DNA of 64,000 nt from Gymnopilus junonius (lineage: Eukaryota; Basidiomycota; Agaricomycetes; Agaricales; Galerinaceae), in contig JADNYJ010000020.1 of assembly GCA_015501075.1 (NCBI GenBank), positions 248,001 to 312,000 of the forward strand, read 5' to 3'. The position numbers and the translations under genes were made by a program. Within the stretch, counting starts at the first letter, position 1; each line of letters begins with the position of its first letter. Shown here one piece after another: positions 48,539 through 60,202 of the stretch. The notes under the pieces are model-generated. The model was not told the origin of the DNA, did not search any database, and saw only the letters and a list, made by a program, of their open reading frames with translations.

Positions 48539-49549
48539 TTACATAGGGTCTAATTTTACTCTCACTTTGTCTTCTACCGACACATCCCCTGCAGACTGTC
48601 CTACATGATCTACGTGTCTACCAGACCCCGCCGACGATGCTTCCGTATCCTCCAACTTGTTTGCCCACAGAGCAGCTCCGATCGTCGACGTGATATTGAA
48701 TAGCAGCCCCACCCCAGGCACGAGGTTGAGTGCCAGGGCTGTTGCGCCAAACCTGCAACGTCATTAGCATCACTTTCAATGTGCATATCTTCGTGGCGAC
48801 CTACGCAGTGTATGCCCCCCTTTTGGATTCCACGAATGCATCACGGGCGGTCTTGTCGTAGTCCTTGAGCTGGAAATAACGAGCATGGAAACTAGGACCC
48901 GCTTTTATGCCTGCACAGTGGGGATGAGCGCAACACGACAGAAACAGTAGCACCGGCGTACCATTGTATAAGAGGAAGAAAGCAGTCCCAATGCCCGGAA
49001 TCGAGTTGAGAGGTAGGGACAGGACATATCTCATCGTGCCTTCTTTGGAGAAGCGGCTGAGCGGCTGAGTGAGAGAGCGACCGAGGACCTTGAAGCCAGA
49101 AGAGTTGGAACGAACTTGTCTGCCTCTTTCCACAAGTTGCTGCTTCCCCAACTGGAGAAGGACGGCATCGACTGGGAGGGATTAGCCTTTTTGGCTAAGA
49201 AGGAGGAAGGGTCTCACATATGCGGTCCTGAGCGGTGCTCAAGAAGAAGGCCTTTGAGACAACTGACACCAGGACATATGATTCGGAAAGGACGAGGAGA
49301 GTGGCGGTGACGAAAGCCAAAGGGCCTGAAAAGAGAGCACAAAAGGCGACTTGGGGGAGATATGTGAAGAAGAAGAGTGCTCCTGTGATGGAGACTGAGG
49401 TGAGGACGGCCTTTGTGATGACCGGGGAGAGCGCAGAATAGAGATTGGGATGCGATGCGAGGTAGGTGACGCCGAGGACGGGATACGCCCAGGCCTTTGA
49501 AAGCAGAGCATCCCTCGAAAGCAATATGTAGTCTCGTATAAAATCCATG
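48539..49549 (-). CDS. EI24/Rrt8-like multi-pass membrane protein
   Basis: Three exons give about 290 residues. The start is MDFIRDYILLSRDALLSKAW at 49549. Hydrophobic segments suggest four or so membrane spans (AWAYPVLGVTYLA, ITGALFFFTYLPQVAFCALF, LAFVTATLLVLSESYVLVSV, ALALNLVPGVGLLFNITSTI). The block YVLSLPLNSIPGIGTAFFLLYNG is typical of the fungal EI24-like family that includes outer-spore-wall/lipid-droplet proteins such as Rrt8. The tail is hydrophilic. No precise function can be assigned. A TGACGTCA (49597-49604) lies about 50 bases upstream and overlaps the stop codon of the next gene. Confidence 0.75.
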
Positions 49550-49591
49550 AGGAAATGTGGCGATTTGCTATTACACTGAATATAAACGACT

Positions 49592-49604
49592 ACGCGTGAC
49601 GTCA
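49592..49604. promoter_or_regulatory. ACGCGT overlapping a CRE-like TGACGTCA
   Basis: ACGCGT (49592-49597) runs directly into the palindrome TGACGTCA (49597-49604). The site lies in the 52-base gap upstream of the EI24-like gene and overlaps the YME2 stop codon at 49602-49604. It is a CREB/ATF-type bZIP site by sequence; function is inference. Confidence 0.5.
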
Positions 49605-52600
49605 TGTCATATGACTCAGCAGTTTCTTCAGCTCTCCGTTCTTGCGCTCCAGCATCTCCACCTTGCGTCCTGCAATCGACAGCTTATCTCCTACGTAGCG
49701 CGCCCTCTCCACACACGGGCTACATCGCAATGACCACCACGGCCGCTTCTCCTTCTCCATCGTGTCAACGAGTACCGCAAGCTCCTCTTCGTATTCCCTG
49801 ATCTTCCCCTCCGTATCCAAAATCTGCTTCTCGTTGTACGCTAGCTCTTGCGAAGCCTGGAATACTTTGTCTGCCCCATCGTCAGCATCTTTTCCATCCG
49901 GCGGGTCAGTCCACACTCACCATTCACAACGCGATCGAATACCCATTTCAACACCGGTCTACCAGGCCGTATCTTTGAAGGCCGTCCTTTCGTTGGCGTC
50001 AGCGTCAGCGGGCCATCCCAAAGTGATAACACATACCATCATGTGTCAAAATACTAATCAGTTCTGCGTGTTCCATATTGCGCAGAGCCACCTCATCCCC
50101 CTTGAATGGGAAATCGATGAGAGTTTCGTGGTATCTGACTTCGGGTGACTTGGAGAGTGCCTTGAGCACTTTCCATGCCTGATAGCGTGTCCAAGGCAGG
50201 TTCTTTGCATCATCCGCGTCATCGCCGAATGCACTCTTCCGCAGTTCTGCTACACCGCGGTTGATAATGTCTTCCACTGCCTCATCCACCTTCATGCCAC
50301 TCCTGACCTTGTGAATCAACTGCGAATAGCCATCAGTTTTCTGTAAAGGTGGAAAAAAATATTGTTTTGCATACGCTTTCGAGATCGCTTGCTCGGCCAC
50401 CTAACCTTTCCACGTACTGAGTTTCTTGGGGTGAAATCCCAATATCCACCCCAGCGTCCTGGAGTTTCTGGTTCACAAATGATAGTGAACTTGAAGAATC
50501 TGCATCAGAAAGTGCAATTGTGTTGAGGGGTTTTGTCGGAAGGGCTTTAAAAAACTTGAGTGAGATCCTAACATTGTATATCAGGTGATATTACCTTTGG
50601 CCAGTTTCTTTGAATTTTCACGATTGTCGCTTAGCACTATAACGTGAGCAACCTGGGAGCACGAGTCAATAATGAATTCATGCATAAAGGGTTTCAACCA
50701 ACCTTGTTTTCAACGAGATACGCGGCCCATTGAGACAAGACAGTTAACACATCTTCCCGAGTTGACCAACCGGCAGCAAAGTGTCGAATCACAACAACTG
50801 GCAAAGAGTCAACGCCAATATCGTCCAGTGCCTGTGACTTTATGGTTGACTTTTCCTGATCGACGATTTGGGGAGGCAATTCTTTGTCCTGAGAGAATAT
50901 CTCGTCGCCGACTCCTAGCTCGCTCATGATACCGTTTCCAGCAATGCTGTCGAGGCGACAGTCGTGCCATGTGCCTGCAAGAATGGACCGGCGACGTTGT
51001 TCTTTTTGTTTGCGTTTAGATTCAATATGTTTGAGATTTTGTATTTCTTTCTGAATCTCACTGCGGTGCGCCAAAGCGACACGTCGAAGGGCAATGGTAA
51101 CGACATCAAGAACTTGCTTGAGTTGCTCGGGAAGAGAGTTACTCAATCCAGCTGGTAAATGTTCATGATCACGCGTATATAAATACTCCGAGAAACGTAC
51201 CCTTTTGTCCGATCAAGCCTACACTAGCCAGGTCAATGAGACTGCCCATCGAGTTGACAAAGTTAAAGACAGGCCAGTAACCTGTCTGAGCAGCCAAGGC
51301 AGCCACGAGAGCAGAGTCGGAAGGGGCATTGTTAAGAGTTTTGCAGTCAATGAAAAGTGTGTTCCTTTCTGACTGCTGGATGATAGAATCGACCATGGAT
51401 GCCTTCCCGCTGCCCTTGGGACCATGAACGAAAGCGATCGTTGCTATTTTGGGAAATTAGCCCCAAAGATAGAATGACGTCATGGTGCACCTACAGGGCA
51501 TATCGTTGAGGTAGCGCTGCAAAGCACTGACGGCCTCTCCGCGTTCTTTCCATCCGTTTTCTGGTTTACTAGCTGGGTGTGGGGATGAGATGATGGACAG
51601 ACGATCGAGAGTGTTACTCTTTAACCATTCGTAGAATTTGAATTCTAAGATGTTTGAATATATAAGACAGAGAACAAACGTGTCGTGCAAGTATACTTAC
51701 TCCGATAATCAAACCAATCGAGCATCTTGGCTTCGACCATGAGTGAGCGTACGGGATCGAATATCTGACCATACAAGATGAGTACCCGCGCGAGCGGAGG
51801 AGACTGAAGAATACCGTGTATGTGAGAGTGCCAAGGAGAAAAATGAGGATAGGCAAGACGACCTTTGGATGGCTGGACATCCAATTGCTAACGACATGGG
51901 ATTCGATCGGTGCTTCGTATTGGGTACGGATGCGGGTTTTAGCGGGAGCAGAATCTGGACCAGAGGCCACATCGATGCCGTGTATGACATTGCGGGCGAC
52001 GGTAGCAGAGTGGACGTGTTGGAAGGTTACGTAGGAAGAGCGAAGGGTGCCGGCTGGGACGGGGACGGGAGACGACAAGTCACGTATGCGACCATAGGGC
52101 TGCACAAGATGAGAGGAGAGAGGATGCGGAGAGGGAGATGTACGTACGCGGCAGATTTCATAGAGGGATTGTTCCTGGATGTCGGGACCATCGAAAGCGA
52201 CTTTGAGTATGGCGGAGGCATAGCGATTCAAGTCCTGACGATGGATGAAAAGCCAATCGCAGAGGAAAAAAGACGTGCTCGCACCTCTTTCCACGGGGAG
52301 CCTCTGACGACCCAGAGATGACCGCTGCCCATGCCTAGCCAAGTAGGCAGAGCGCCTTGCTTTGCGACCTGTTCGCGCAGGGCATGCTGGAGGGCAGTCC
52401 AGTGGGAGGGCAGCTCGAGATCGGCGGGGGGAGTGTAGGAGAAGCGGACGAATACGCCGCCGTCCTTGGGCTGGGGTTGGTACTCGAGGGGCTTGAAATC
52501 GAAGGCGGAGAGCTGCTCGAGACGGCGCTGGAGGGAAGTGAGGAGATGCTCCTGGCGCAGAAAGCCAAAGTAGTGGCGAAAGCTGGAGAGGGATGAGGGA

Positions 52601-52725
52601 GAGGGACGGGGAGCAAAAGAGAGGACTCACTCCCAGCGGCCTAGCTGGATAGGAAAGACCGAGTCAACATAGAGCCAGCCCTCCCTGGAGGCGGCGGCGG
52701 TGGAATAGAGGCGGCGGAGGAGCAT
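49602..52725 (-). CDS. YME2: Mitochondrial escape protein 2 (Yme2/Rna12)
   Basis: Integral inner-membrane protein of mitochondria that influences nucleoid and mtDNA maintenance. About twelve exons. The start is MLLRRLYSTAAASREGWLYV at 52725, a targeting peptide followed by the conserved start of the family. The matrix RRM-like part has KDGGVFVRFSYTPP and PYGRIRDLSSP. One membrane span is VVLPILIFLLGTLTYT. The AAA-like domain has the P-loop HGPKGSGKASMVDSII and the following LFIDCKTLNNAPSDSALV, FNFVNSMGSLIDLASVGLIG, VVVIRHFAAGWSTRED, ERLGGRASDLES, IHKVRSGMKVDEAVEDI and WTRYQAWKVLKALSK. The C-terminus is a coiled coil ending LLSHMT. Its start lies about 66 bases from that of the divergent nucleoporin gene. 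Confidence 0.93.
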
Positions 52726-52791
52726 GGTGTGACCGTGACAGGGAGGAGGAAAGAGAGGGCGGTGTGACGGATGGTTTTGCAGTGGACGGTG
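52726..52791. promoter_or_regulatory. Very short divergent promoter, YME2 / FG nucleoporin, about 66 bases
   Basis: The gap between ATG 52725 (minus) and ATG 52792 (plus) is 66 bases, or 45 if ATG 52771 is used. The sequence is GA/GC-rich with no TATA box. Confidence 0.45.
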
Positions 52792-55700
52792 ATGGCGACT
52801 CGGGAGCAAGATGGTCTGGTTCGCCACAACTCGTCCTTCCTGGGCACAATCAAGACCCTTGTCACTGCACCGCTCAACTGGTTCGCCCCCCAGGACCCCC
52901 CGCCAAGCGCAGACGGTCCTCGCCCCTCTCCCCCGATCACCAGCCCAAGCGCATCCGCCGCAACAGTCCTCCCCGGCCCTCTTTCCCGCCGCCCCCCGCT
53001 GCCCGCCGCCATCCATCGGTAGTTCCCCGCGCCTCATCCGCCGTTCTCCCGTCCCATGCCCGTGCCGCCGCCTCTCCCCGCCGCCAGCTCGCACAGCAGA
53101 CCATCTCCCGGACCCGCTCCACCGACCCCCCTCGCCGCGATCCCTCCTTCAACTTCCGCACCGACTCGGACTCGGACATGCTCGTCGACAGAGATCCCTC
53201 CTTGCCCCCGTCTCCCCGGCTGTCCTTCCGCATGCGCTCCTCCCTCACCCCCCAGCCCCAGCAGCGACCTGCCCGCTACATCTCCGAGCCTCCCCCGCTC
53301 AATGCTCTCGTCTCCAACCCCACCTTCCTCCATCCCCCCCCTCAACCCGCCCAGGAGCCTTCTCTTGCCCCTACTCTCGGCACCCTTGTTGATTCAGTCA
53401 GGGCGGTGCGTCTCCATTTCATTGTTCTTCTCATCTTCCCATCTCACCGGTCTCCCACAGACAAGGCCTAGCGCCAAACCGCAGCGCAGTACCCTGCTCT
53501 TTTCTTCCAACGCTAGTACAGAGGGTATGTGCTACCCTCCCTCTCTCTCTTCGATCCCTCAACTTTACCAGTCCCCGCAGAAAGAGCTCTCCAGCAGCTC
53601 GATGTCTACAAGACCCCTCTTTTGCCCACGCGTTTGCACTCGTTCAGCATACCTGCTTCCATCGCCGCTTCCACCACCCCGGATTTGTTCAAGTCTCGTC
53701 GTTCCTCCAAACTCATTCTCATGCAGGACGACAGAGAACGTGTTGCTGCCAGAAGCTCGGGAAAAAGTCCTCTTGTTAACGAGACCAAGCCCTACGCCGG
53801 AGAAGGAGGTATGAAGAAGCTCCTCGCCCGTCGCAAGCTAGAAGAGGAGGAGGAGGAAGGAAAGGAAACCAAAATCGTACAAACGGATGAGCCTGCTCCT
53901 CCTCCTCGCCGGCCTTCTCCCTCTCCTTCTGCCCCACCCCCGGTTCCTCCTCCTCCCCCACCCTCTGATTGGTTCTCCACTGCTACTTCCGCCTCATCGG
54001 CATCCGGTCGTCACTCCGCGTTGGGCGTACAAAAACATCCCGCAATCACATCCAGCGTCCATCTAAAGCCAGATTCTCTGCTGTCTATGATGAAGATGCC
54101 GATGATGGCATGGATGAGGATGAAAACCGCCAGAAGGAACGCCAAATGCTAGAAGAAGCAGCCAAGAAGGCTCCTGTCTTTCAAATACCCGCCGATTTCT
54201 CGTTTGCAAAAGACGTGAGTAGTGTTGTTTTTAACCTTTGATGCACCTTTTGATTTTTTTATGTAGGTCCCCCCAGTCAACCTGCCGATTTGGACAATGC
54301 AAAGAGCCTCCCATCTCCGCTTTGCCGTTTTCTTTTGCCAAGCCGACCACGGCGCCTACGCCTGTCGTCCCTGTAGTTGTAGCGGAGCCTTGTCCTGCGC
54401 CCGCCTCTGAACCAAAGGCTGCCGATTTTTCCCTCACACCGGCAACGGGTGGCATTCCCAACTTTTTTGCGAATTCCCAGGTCTTGGCCAAGGCAAAAGA
54501 AAACGTGGTGTCGACGCCTTCGCCGAGCTTTGGTTTACCTACACCTTCTACCCAACCTGTCAAAGATTCGGAAAATCCGTTCTGGGATGGAGAGAAGAAA
54601 AGTACGGCACAGGGGCCCATGCCAGCATTCGATTCCTTTGCTGCTCCTAGTAGCAAAGAGGGGGAGTCATCAGTCTTGGCATTACCGTCTTTCTCCAAGC
54701 CAGCAACCGAGCCGGCCACCTCCTTGCCGTTCTCGTTTGGCAAACCAGCGCAGGTCGATGCCAAGGCTCCGGAATCAGATAAATTCCGTTCTCGTTTGGA
54801 CCACCTGCAGAGACGAAGAGTGTTGAAGCGGAAACTACTGCTCCCAAGCCCTTGTTCGCTACTTCTAGAACTCCAGCTTTCGGGGATGCTTTCAAACCTT
54901 CTGGTAGCCTGTTTGGGGAACAGCCCAAGCCCGGTGCCAGCTTGTCTGTCGGACAACCCAAGTCAACTGTTACTCCAGTAGAAGCTCCCAACCCCCTGCC
55001 AGCCCGTTCGGAGAGCAGCCCAAGGCTAGTAGTCCATTCGAGGCGCTTATAACACCGCAGCCTACGCCGTCTCCTTTGCCTTTCTCCTTTGGGGCACCTC
55101 AAACCAGTGCCAGTTTAGCAAGTGCCCCCGCCGTTCCGGAGCCTCCTTCTCAGCCAAACTTCTTTGGTGCACCTTCGTCTACTACAATTGAGGCACCCAA
55201 ACCTCTCTTTGGCGGCAACGCTGCCTTTTCTTTTGGGCAACCGCAAACTGCAGACAAGGAAAAAGAGTCCAAGCCTGCCTCGCCGTTCTCTTTCGGGGCT
55301 CCAGCTACATCCTCTGCTGCGGAAACCAAGCCGTCCCCGGCGCCCATGTTCACTTTTGGCCAACCTTCGACAGCATCTCCGGCACCTGCTGCAAGTGGTC
55401 CTGCACCAATTGCATTCAGTTTCAGTGCAGGAGGCGGCACTGCCGCCGACGTGTCTCGTAAGACACCTTTCATGTTTGGCCAGCCGACTAGTCTCGCGCC
55501 AACCGACCGTCCTGTGACGCCACCAAAGAACAACGAGCAAGACTCTAGGATGGAGGAAAGCCCGACGAGGGATATGCAGCAGGTCAACGGCAACAAGCCT
55601 ACCTCGACTTTGAATGGTGCATTTTCTTTTGGTTCGACTACCAATGGTGGAACGTTGTTTGGGGGTCAAAGTACAGCTCCCTCTTTTGGGTTTGGTACTT

Positions 55701-56290
55701 CATCTTCCGCCAATCCTTTCGCAGCAAAGGATAATAAAGATGGAGCGGCCTCGAAAGGTTTCGGAGGATTCGGCCAGAACGTGACTCCGATAACCACCTC
55801 CTTTAGTTTCGGACAACCAGGAAAGCCTGCAGAGGAGCCGCAGAGGCCCTCAACGGCGGGTGCATTCTCATTCGGTACTACGCCGACATCTGCTACGTCC
55901 GCTCCTTCAGCCTTTGCTTTCGGCGCACCTGCTGCCACTAATCCCTTTGGTCAAACGAGTTCCGGTTCTGCTCCCAGCAGTCCGTCTACATTCAACCAGC
56001 CCAATGCATTTTCGTTTGGGGCAACAAACAGCACGCCCTTCGCATTTGGTTCTCAACCAAACTCTCCGGCAGGCGGTGCAAATCTGACATTGCCTGCGGC
56101 TGGATTCGGAAATGGAGCACCGTTTGGTCAGGTCCAGCCTTCGTCGCCGTTTGCCGCGCCCATCGCTCTTGCGCCATCCACTTCGGGTGGAGGAGGCGGG
56201 TCGCTCTTTACGATTGGTGCTGCACCCGCTCCCGGTGGCCCTCGGCAGATTAAGAAATTGCCTAATCGGAGAGGCGGCGCAAAGCGCTAA
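52792..56290 (+). CDS. FG-repeat nucleoporin (Nup1/Nup60/Nup153-like); reading frame interrupted
   Basis: Nuclear-basket type nucleoporin. The start MATREQDGLVRHNSSFLGT leads into an amphipathic stretch (IKTLVTAPLNWF) and then a basic nuclear signal (AKRRRSSPLSPDHQPKRIRR). The middle holds ALQQLDVYKTPLLPTRL and a helical GMKKLLARRKLEEEEEE. From about 54300 to the stop at 56290 the protein is an FG domain with many FSFG, PFSFGAP, FGQP and GLFG-like units separated by Ser/Thr/Pro/Ala linkers. It ends with a basic tail (IKKLPNRRGGAKR). The frame has unavoidable breaks near 54784 and 54994, where one extra base in a short run would restore FG coding. Further suspect points lie near 52898, 54007, 54271 and 54303. 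Confidence 0.8.
55076..56290 (+). repeat. FG-repeat domain (FSFG/FGQP units)
   Basis: This 1.2 kb exon is uninterrupted and codes for a long series of FG units: FSFGAP, FSFGQP, FTFGQP, FMFGQP, FSFGST, FGFGTS, FAFGAP and others. The spacers are Ser/Thr/Ala/Pro-rich and nearly free of charge. This is the permeability-barrier and karyopherin-binding region. Confidence 0.9.
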
Positions 56291-57056
56291 CGATTATAGC
56301 TACTGGGTAAGCTAAAGCACCAAAAAAAATTCACAAAATGAAGAGACGATGGAGGGAACTGTTGCTTCCCGATCTCGCGTTATAACAATTCAACTCTTGA
56401 ATTCCTGAAGAATATGGACTCATATCATTCGAGCATGCTTGTTTTCCAGTCATATCGTTTTCTTCAAGCCATAAACGCGTATCTGATCTCCCTTTGAGAG
56501 AGATGTCGGCCAGCTTTTTCTCGGGTTTTAGTTTTATCCCGAGCAAAGCTCCTTTCTTTTCAGTAGGGATTGAACCACAGGACGACGAACGGGCAGTCGA
56601 ACGCCATGGGGCACACCACACCATCCAAACAAGCTTAACATTTTCACGTTTTATCACATTGTAGATCTTTATATGACCTCCACATACTACCATCACATTT
56701 TTGTGACTCGACCTCGCGGCTCAAGGCCGGCATTGCATCGTGGATGTCTGTATACGTCCCTTTTCTCTAGGTCATACGGGTTTCTTTTTTTTCTTTTTTT
56801 TTGTTTATTGTCATCTACGTCGTTGCAATTTTTCTTGAAAGCAAGCTACATAGTTCTGTTTAAACATCCCTGTCCAAGTTCACCTATTACATTATCAATC
56901 CACATACCTTCATGATGTTGTTGTCCTTTATATCATTATTTCCTGCATAATGTTGTTTTTTCCAAGGATTATGTCTTCAAGTAAGTGTGGGAGCATGTGC
57001 CATTCTCTGTCACTGTGATTGCATTTGCACTTGCGCGCATTGTACAATTTTCAAAC
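56291..57056. other. 766-base gap, nucleoporin 3' region and TRAPPC13 promoter
   Basis: The gap holds a strong T-rich tract at 56781-56813 and AT-rich sequence towards the TRAPPC13 start. A frame on the minus strand (56331-56696) has no family resemblance. I see no tRNA. Confidence 0.45.
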
Positions 57057-59151
57057 ATGACAACGACGGACAGCCCTGTTCACCTGTTATCTCTGAAGGT
57101 TATGCGCGTCTCGGTCGGTGTTCGGTTGCTTTGGAATGAGCAAGGGGCAGACTGACATACAGCGTGTTTTGGCAGCGGCCAGAACTGGCGAGCGTGTGGC
57201 AACCTTTCTATTCCAGCTCGCCTTCGTTTTCTGTAAGTTTGATCACCTATGACTTGAGCGACATTCAATAGCTGTCCCTAGGCTCATTCTTCTGCCGGCA
57301 TACTATCGTTGCAAGGAACTACGCCACTTCCAGGCCATCCGAAGACTCTGCGGGACCTCACTCACGCTTCCGAACTCTTAACATTACCAGCCTCGTTTGG
57401 CTCTATCCAGCTTGGGGAAACATTTTCCAGCTGCCTCTGTGTCAACAATGAGACCGAAGTAGCCATTGAGGTGACCCAGGTCAAGGTGGAGATGCAGACT
57501 GTGACTACCAAAGTCGTCCTTTACGAGACGGAGGGTCCAGCCGAAACGTTGCCGGGCGATGACACTCTCGAGTATATTGTAAATCACGAAATCAAAGAGC
57601 TAGGTCAACATGTTCTTGCTTGTACTATCACATATCGCCTACCTCCAAACTCTCGTTCTGTCCCGGGCGCTTCTGAGGACACTACCGATCCGAGCTTGCA
57701 AACGTTTCGAAAGTTTTATAAATTTGCAGTGAGCGATGTAGTTCACGCATTGGGGACATGCTCAAGTCATCTTTATATAGGTCACGAACCCTCTCTCGGT
57801 GAAGACAAAAGTCCACTCTCCTAAGTCTCCATCTGCACTTCTGTCGCCCCTCGAACGAGAAAAGACATTCCTCGAAGTACATATCCAAAATCTTACTCAA
57901 GATGCCATTGTTTTCGAGCGCATGAGATTGGAATGCACGGATGGCTGGAAAGCGATAGACGGAAACATCATCAACGATGAGAATGGCAATGAAACGAGTA
58001 TCTTTAACGGTTCTACAGCTCTCATGCAACCGCAAGATATGCGGCAATACGTTTACACCCTCGTACCAAAGTCTGTGGATCTTTTGCCACCGACTCCTGC
58101 GCCTGGTACCATCATCCCTCTTGGACGGTTGGATATTTTCTGGAGATCGTCTTTTGGTGAACCTGGGCGGCTTCTAACTTCTATGTTGTCTCGCCGGATA
58201 CCTCTGCCGCCTGCTCCTCAGCCTGCATCGGCACTTCCGCCTCATTTTAAAAGAAATATTGCAAACTCTGTTCCATCGCGCCCCCAATCGCCTTCGATTA
58301 ACCAATCTCGTCCAGCCACTCCTCCGCCCTCTCAAAGGCCAGGCTCTCCCGCTTTGAATAGGCCTTCGTCTGTCAGCCTGAATCGACCGCAGTCGCCTCA
58401 GCACTTCACCTCCTCAACGCTTCCTGAAATCGAAGCGCACCTTATCGTTCGCCGTATTCCAAGAGAGAACCTTCTCGTAGAAAAACCGTTCTTTATATCA
58501 TTTTCAGTCGTTATCTCCTCCACCATTCCTCTGGGAAAAAAGCACCTCAAAAGAAATGTAAAGCTTGCGATACAACATATCAGACCTCGCAATGAGCCTC
58601 CTCCCGTACCACTTCAACCTGTGGAAGTTGCCTCTCCCAGACTGCCATCTTCAGGTTTTTCGACCCCCTCATCAGCAACGGCGACGTTTAATTATGCCCT
58701 TGCACACCAGAAAATCCTTGCCGCATCAAATAGACCTCCCGTGACCGAGGCTTTAGCATCGGATAGCGATATTTCCAACGTTGATCCCAATCTCTTACCA
58801 CCACCGTATTTCGATGGAGTGTCAAATGAAGAAAAGAAGGCGTTAATGGCTGGTGTTTCTTTCCTCGGTGCTTCGGCTATCTTTCTTCCCCAAACCGAAA
58901 TTGTATTTCCAAGTGCCGAGAGTACAGGAGAAACACCATCACTGAGGGGGCAGGCTGTTCAAGAGTTTGATCTGTCGTTCATTGCCTTACGTAAAGGCTT
59001 TTCCGCTATTGGGGGCATTCGGATCCTGCTTGTTGATGACCAGCTGGTCGATAGTCTTAACGATGAAGCAGAAACGAAAGCCAAGTCAGAAAGACGCGCG
59101 CACATACTAAAGGAGTACGACGTCGTAGGAGAAATTTGGGTGTCGGCCTGA
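57057..59151 (+). CDS. TRAPP complex subunit 13 (Trs65-like)
   Basis: Subunit of the TRAPP tethering complex in Golgi and endosomal traffic. Four exons: MTTTDSPVHLLSLKVMRVS, a short one (RPELASVWQPFYSSSPSFS), one beginning AHSSAGILSLQG, and the long last exon. The start at 57057 gives the conserved HLLSLKVMR opening. Further landmarks are LTLPASFGSIQLGETFSSC, CVNNETEVAIEVTQVKVEMQT, FLEVHIQNLT, PLGRLDIFWRSSFGEPGRL (highly diagnostic) and the C-terminal IALRKGFSAIGGIRILLVDD. A Pro/Ser-rich insertion of about 80 residues (roughly 58200-58430) sits between the middle and last beta domains. Confidence 0.9.
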
Positions 59152-60202
59152 ACTATCTCTTCTGCATGTCTAACGAAGATCTTATCTTGCATATCGATTA
59201 TACGTGGCACACATTTAATTTCGAAAATGTGGTATAAACCTGATACAAAAGCAAAAGCACCTTGATCCTCGAGTCCTACTTTCTATCATTGACTACATGG
59301 CATAATTTACTCTCCGGAGACGTCGATCTGTGATGATTGTTATATGGCGCCGGTGCAGGTAGTCCATTTTCGATCAGCCTAAAGGGTGTATTGCTGGTTC
59401 TTTTGAGTTCACTGTCGAGTTTGAAGGAGCCAAGTTGTTCTACCATGCTCAACCTCTCCGACAAACAAGCTACCGCATTTTACTCCCGTCGCCAAGACTT
59501 TCTCCGCTGCCTTTCTGCAAATGTACCCTGTCTGCGCACAGGTGTCGCTTTCCAATCTAAATGCCTTTCGAACGGAAATTGAATATCTGTCTTGTTGCAT
59601 TATCTCTCTTTACGGATTGTCTAGTCCTATTACTTAAACCCCATAAATAGATTATCCTTAAACATCTTTCCCCGCTAGATCATAGCAGTGGATTTCTTCC
59701 CTTACCCACACTGGCCAAAGCTTTCTATATGTGGCTCCCTTACATTTCAGGTTTCAAGATCAGTTAGACTTACTGTCATCCCAGTCGAAGCTTGCTTCTG
59801 TAAACTTCCAGCGGTTGTCAAGACTTGCGAAAAAAAAATTCTGTAACCGAAAATCACATAGTGAGCTCCCTGGAAGAAATTCGGGTGCTAATCCCTCTGG
59901 GTAAAGACAGCATGCTTGGCATGCCACATTATTTCTACCCTCCTATCCAACACACATCCGACAGTTTGCAGTCACAGGCATTTGAGCTCTTTTTTTCCAG
60001 CGACTTTTTCCCCGAATCATGATGATTTGTGATACCTTCATCTGCGACAACCTTATGTAGCTTCGAGGATATCGACTTGGAGTTACTTGCACTTGTTTAG
60101 TAATAAATTCTCACAGCTAATATAAAGCGGCCCGAACTAAGTTCAAGTTACCTCTAATGGTGCACCCGCTGCTTTGACTAGCTCTCTCGACGGGTTGGCA
60201 AT
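59152..60202. other. 1.05 kb gap, no confident gene
   Basis: This lies between two plus-strand genes. Short frames occur on both strands at 59276-59600. The minus-strand one beginning MVEQLGSFKLDSEL would give about 56 residues and looks protein-like, but it has no recognisable family. The stretch 59600-60200 is AT-rich and presumably the bestrophin promoter. No RNA gene is seen. Confidence 0.4.

Noticed and set aside
53034..53345. Minus-strand Gly/Arg-rich frames in the nucleoporin 5' exon
   Set aside because: Antisense shadows of a Pro/Ser-rich GC-rich exon. The plus-strand gene is supported by its NLS and FG domain.
56540..56600. tRNA-like T-loop (GGTTCAATCCC) on the minus strand
   Set aside because: No matching A box, acceptor stem or cloverleaf can be drawn around it.
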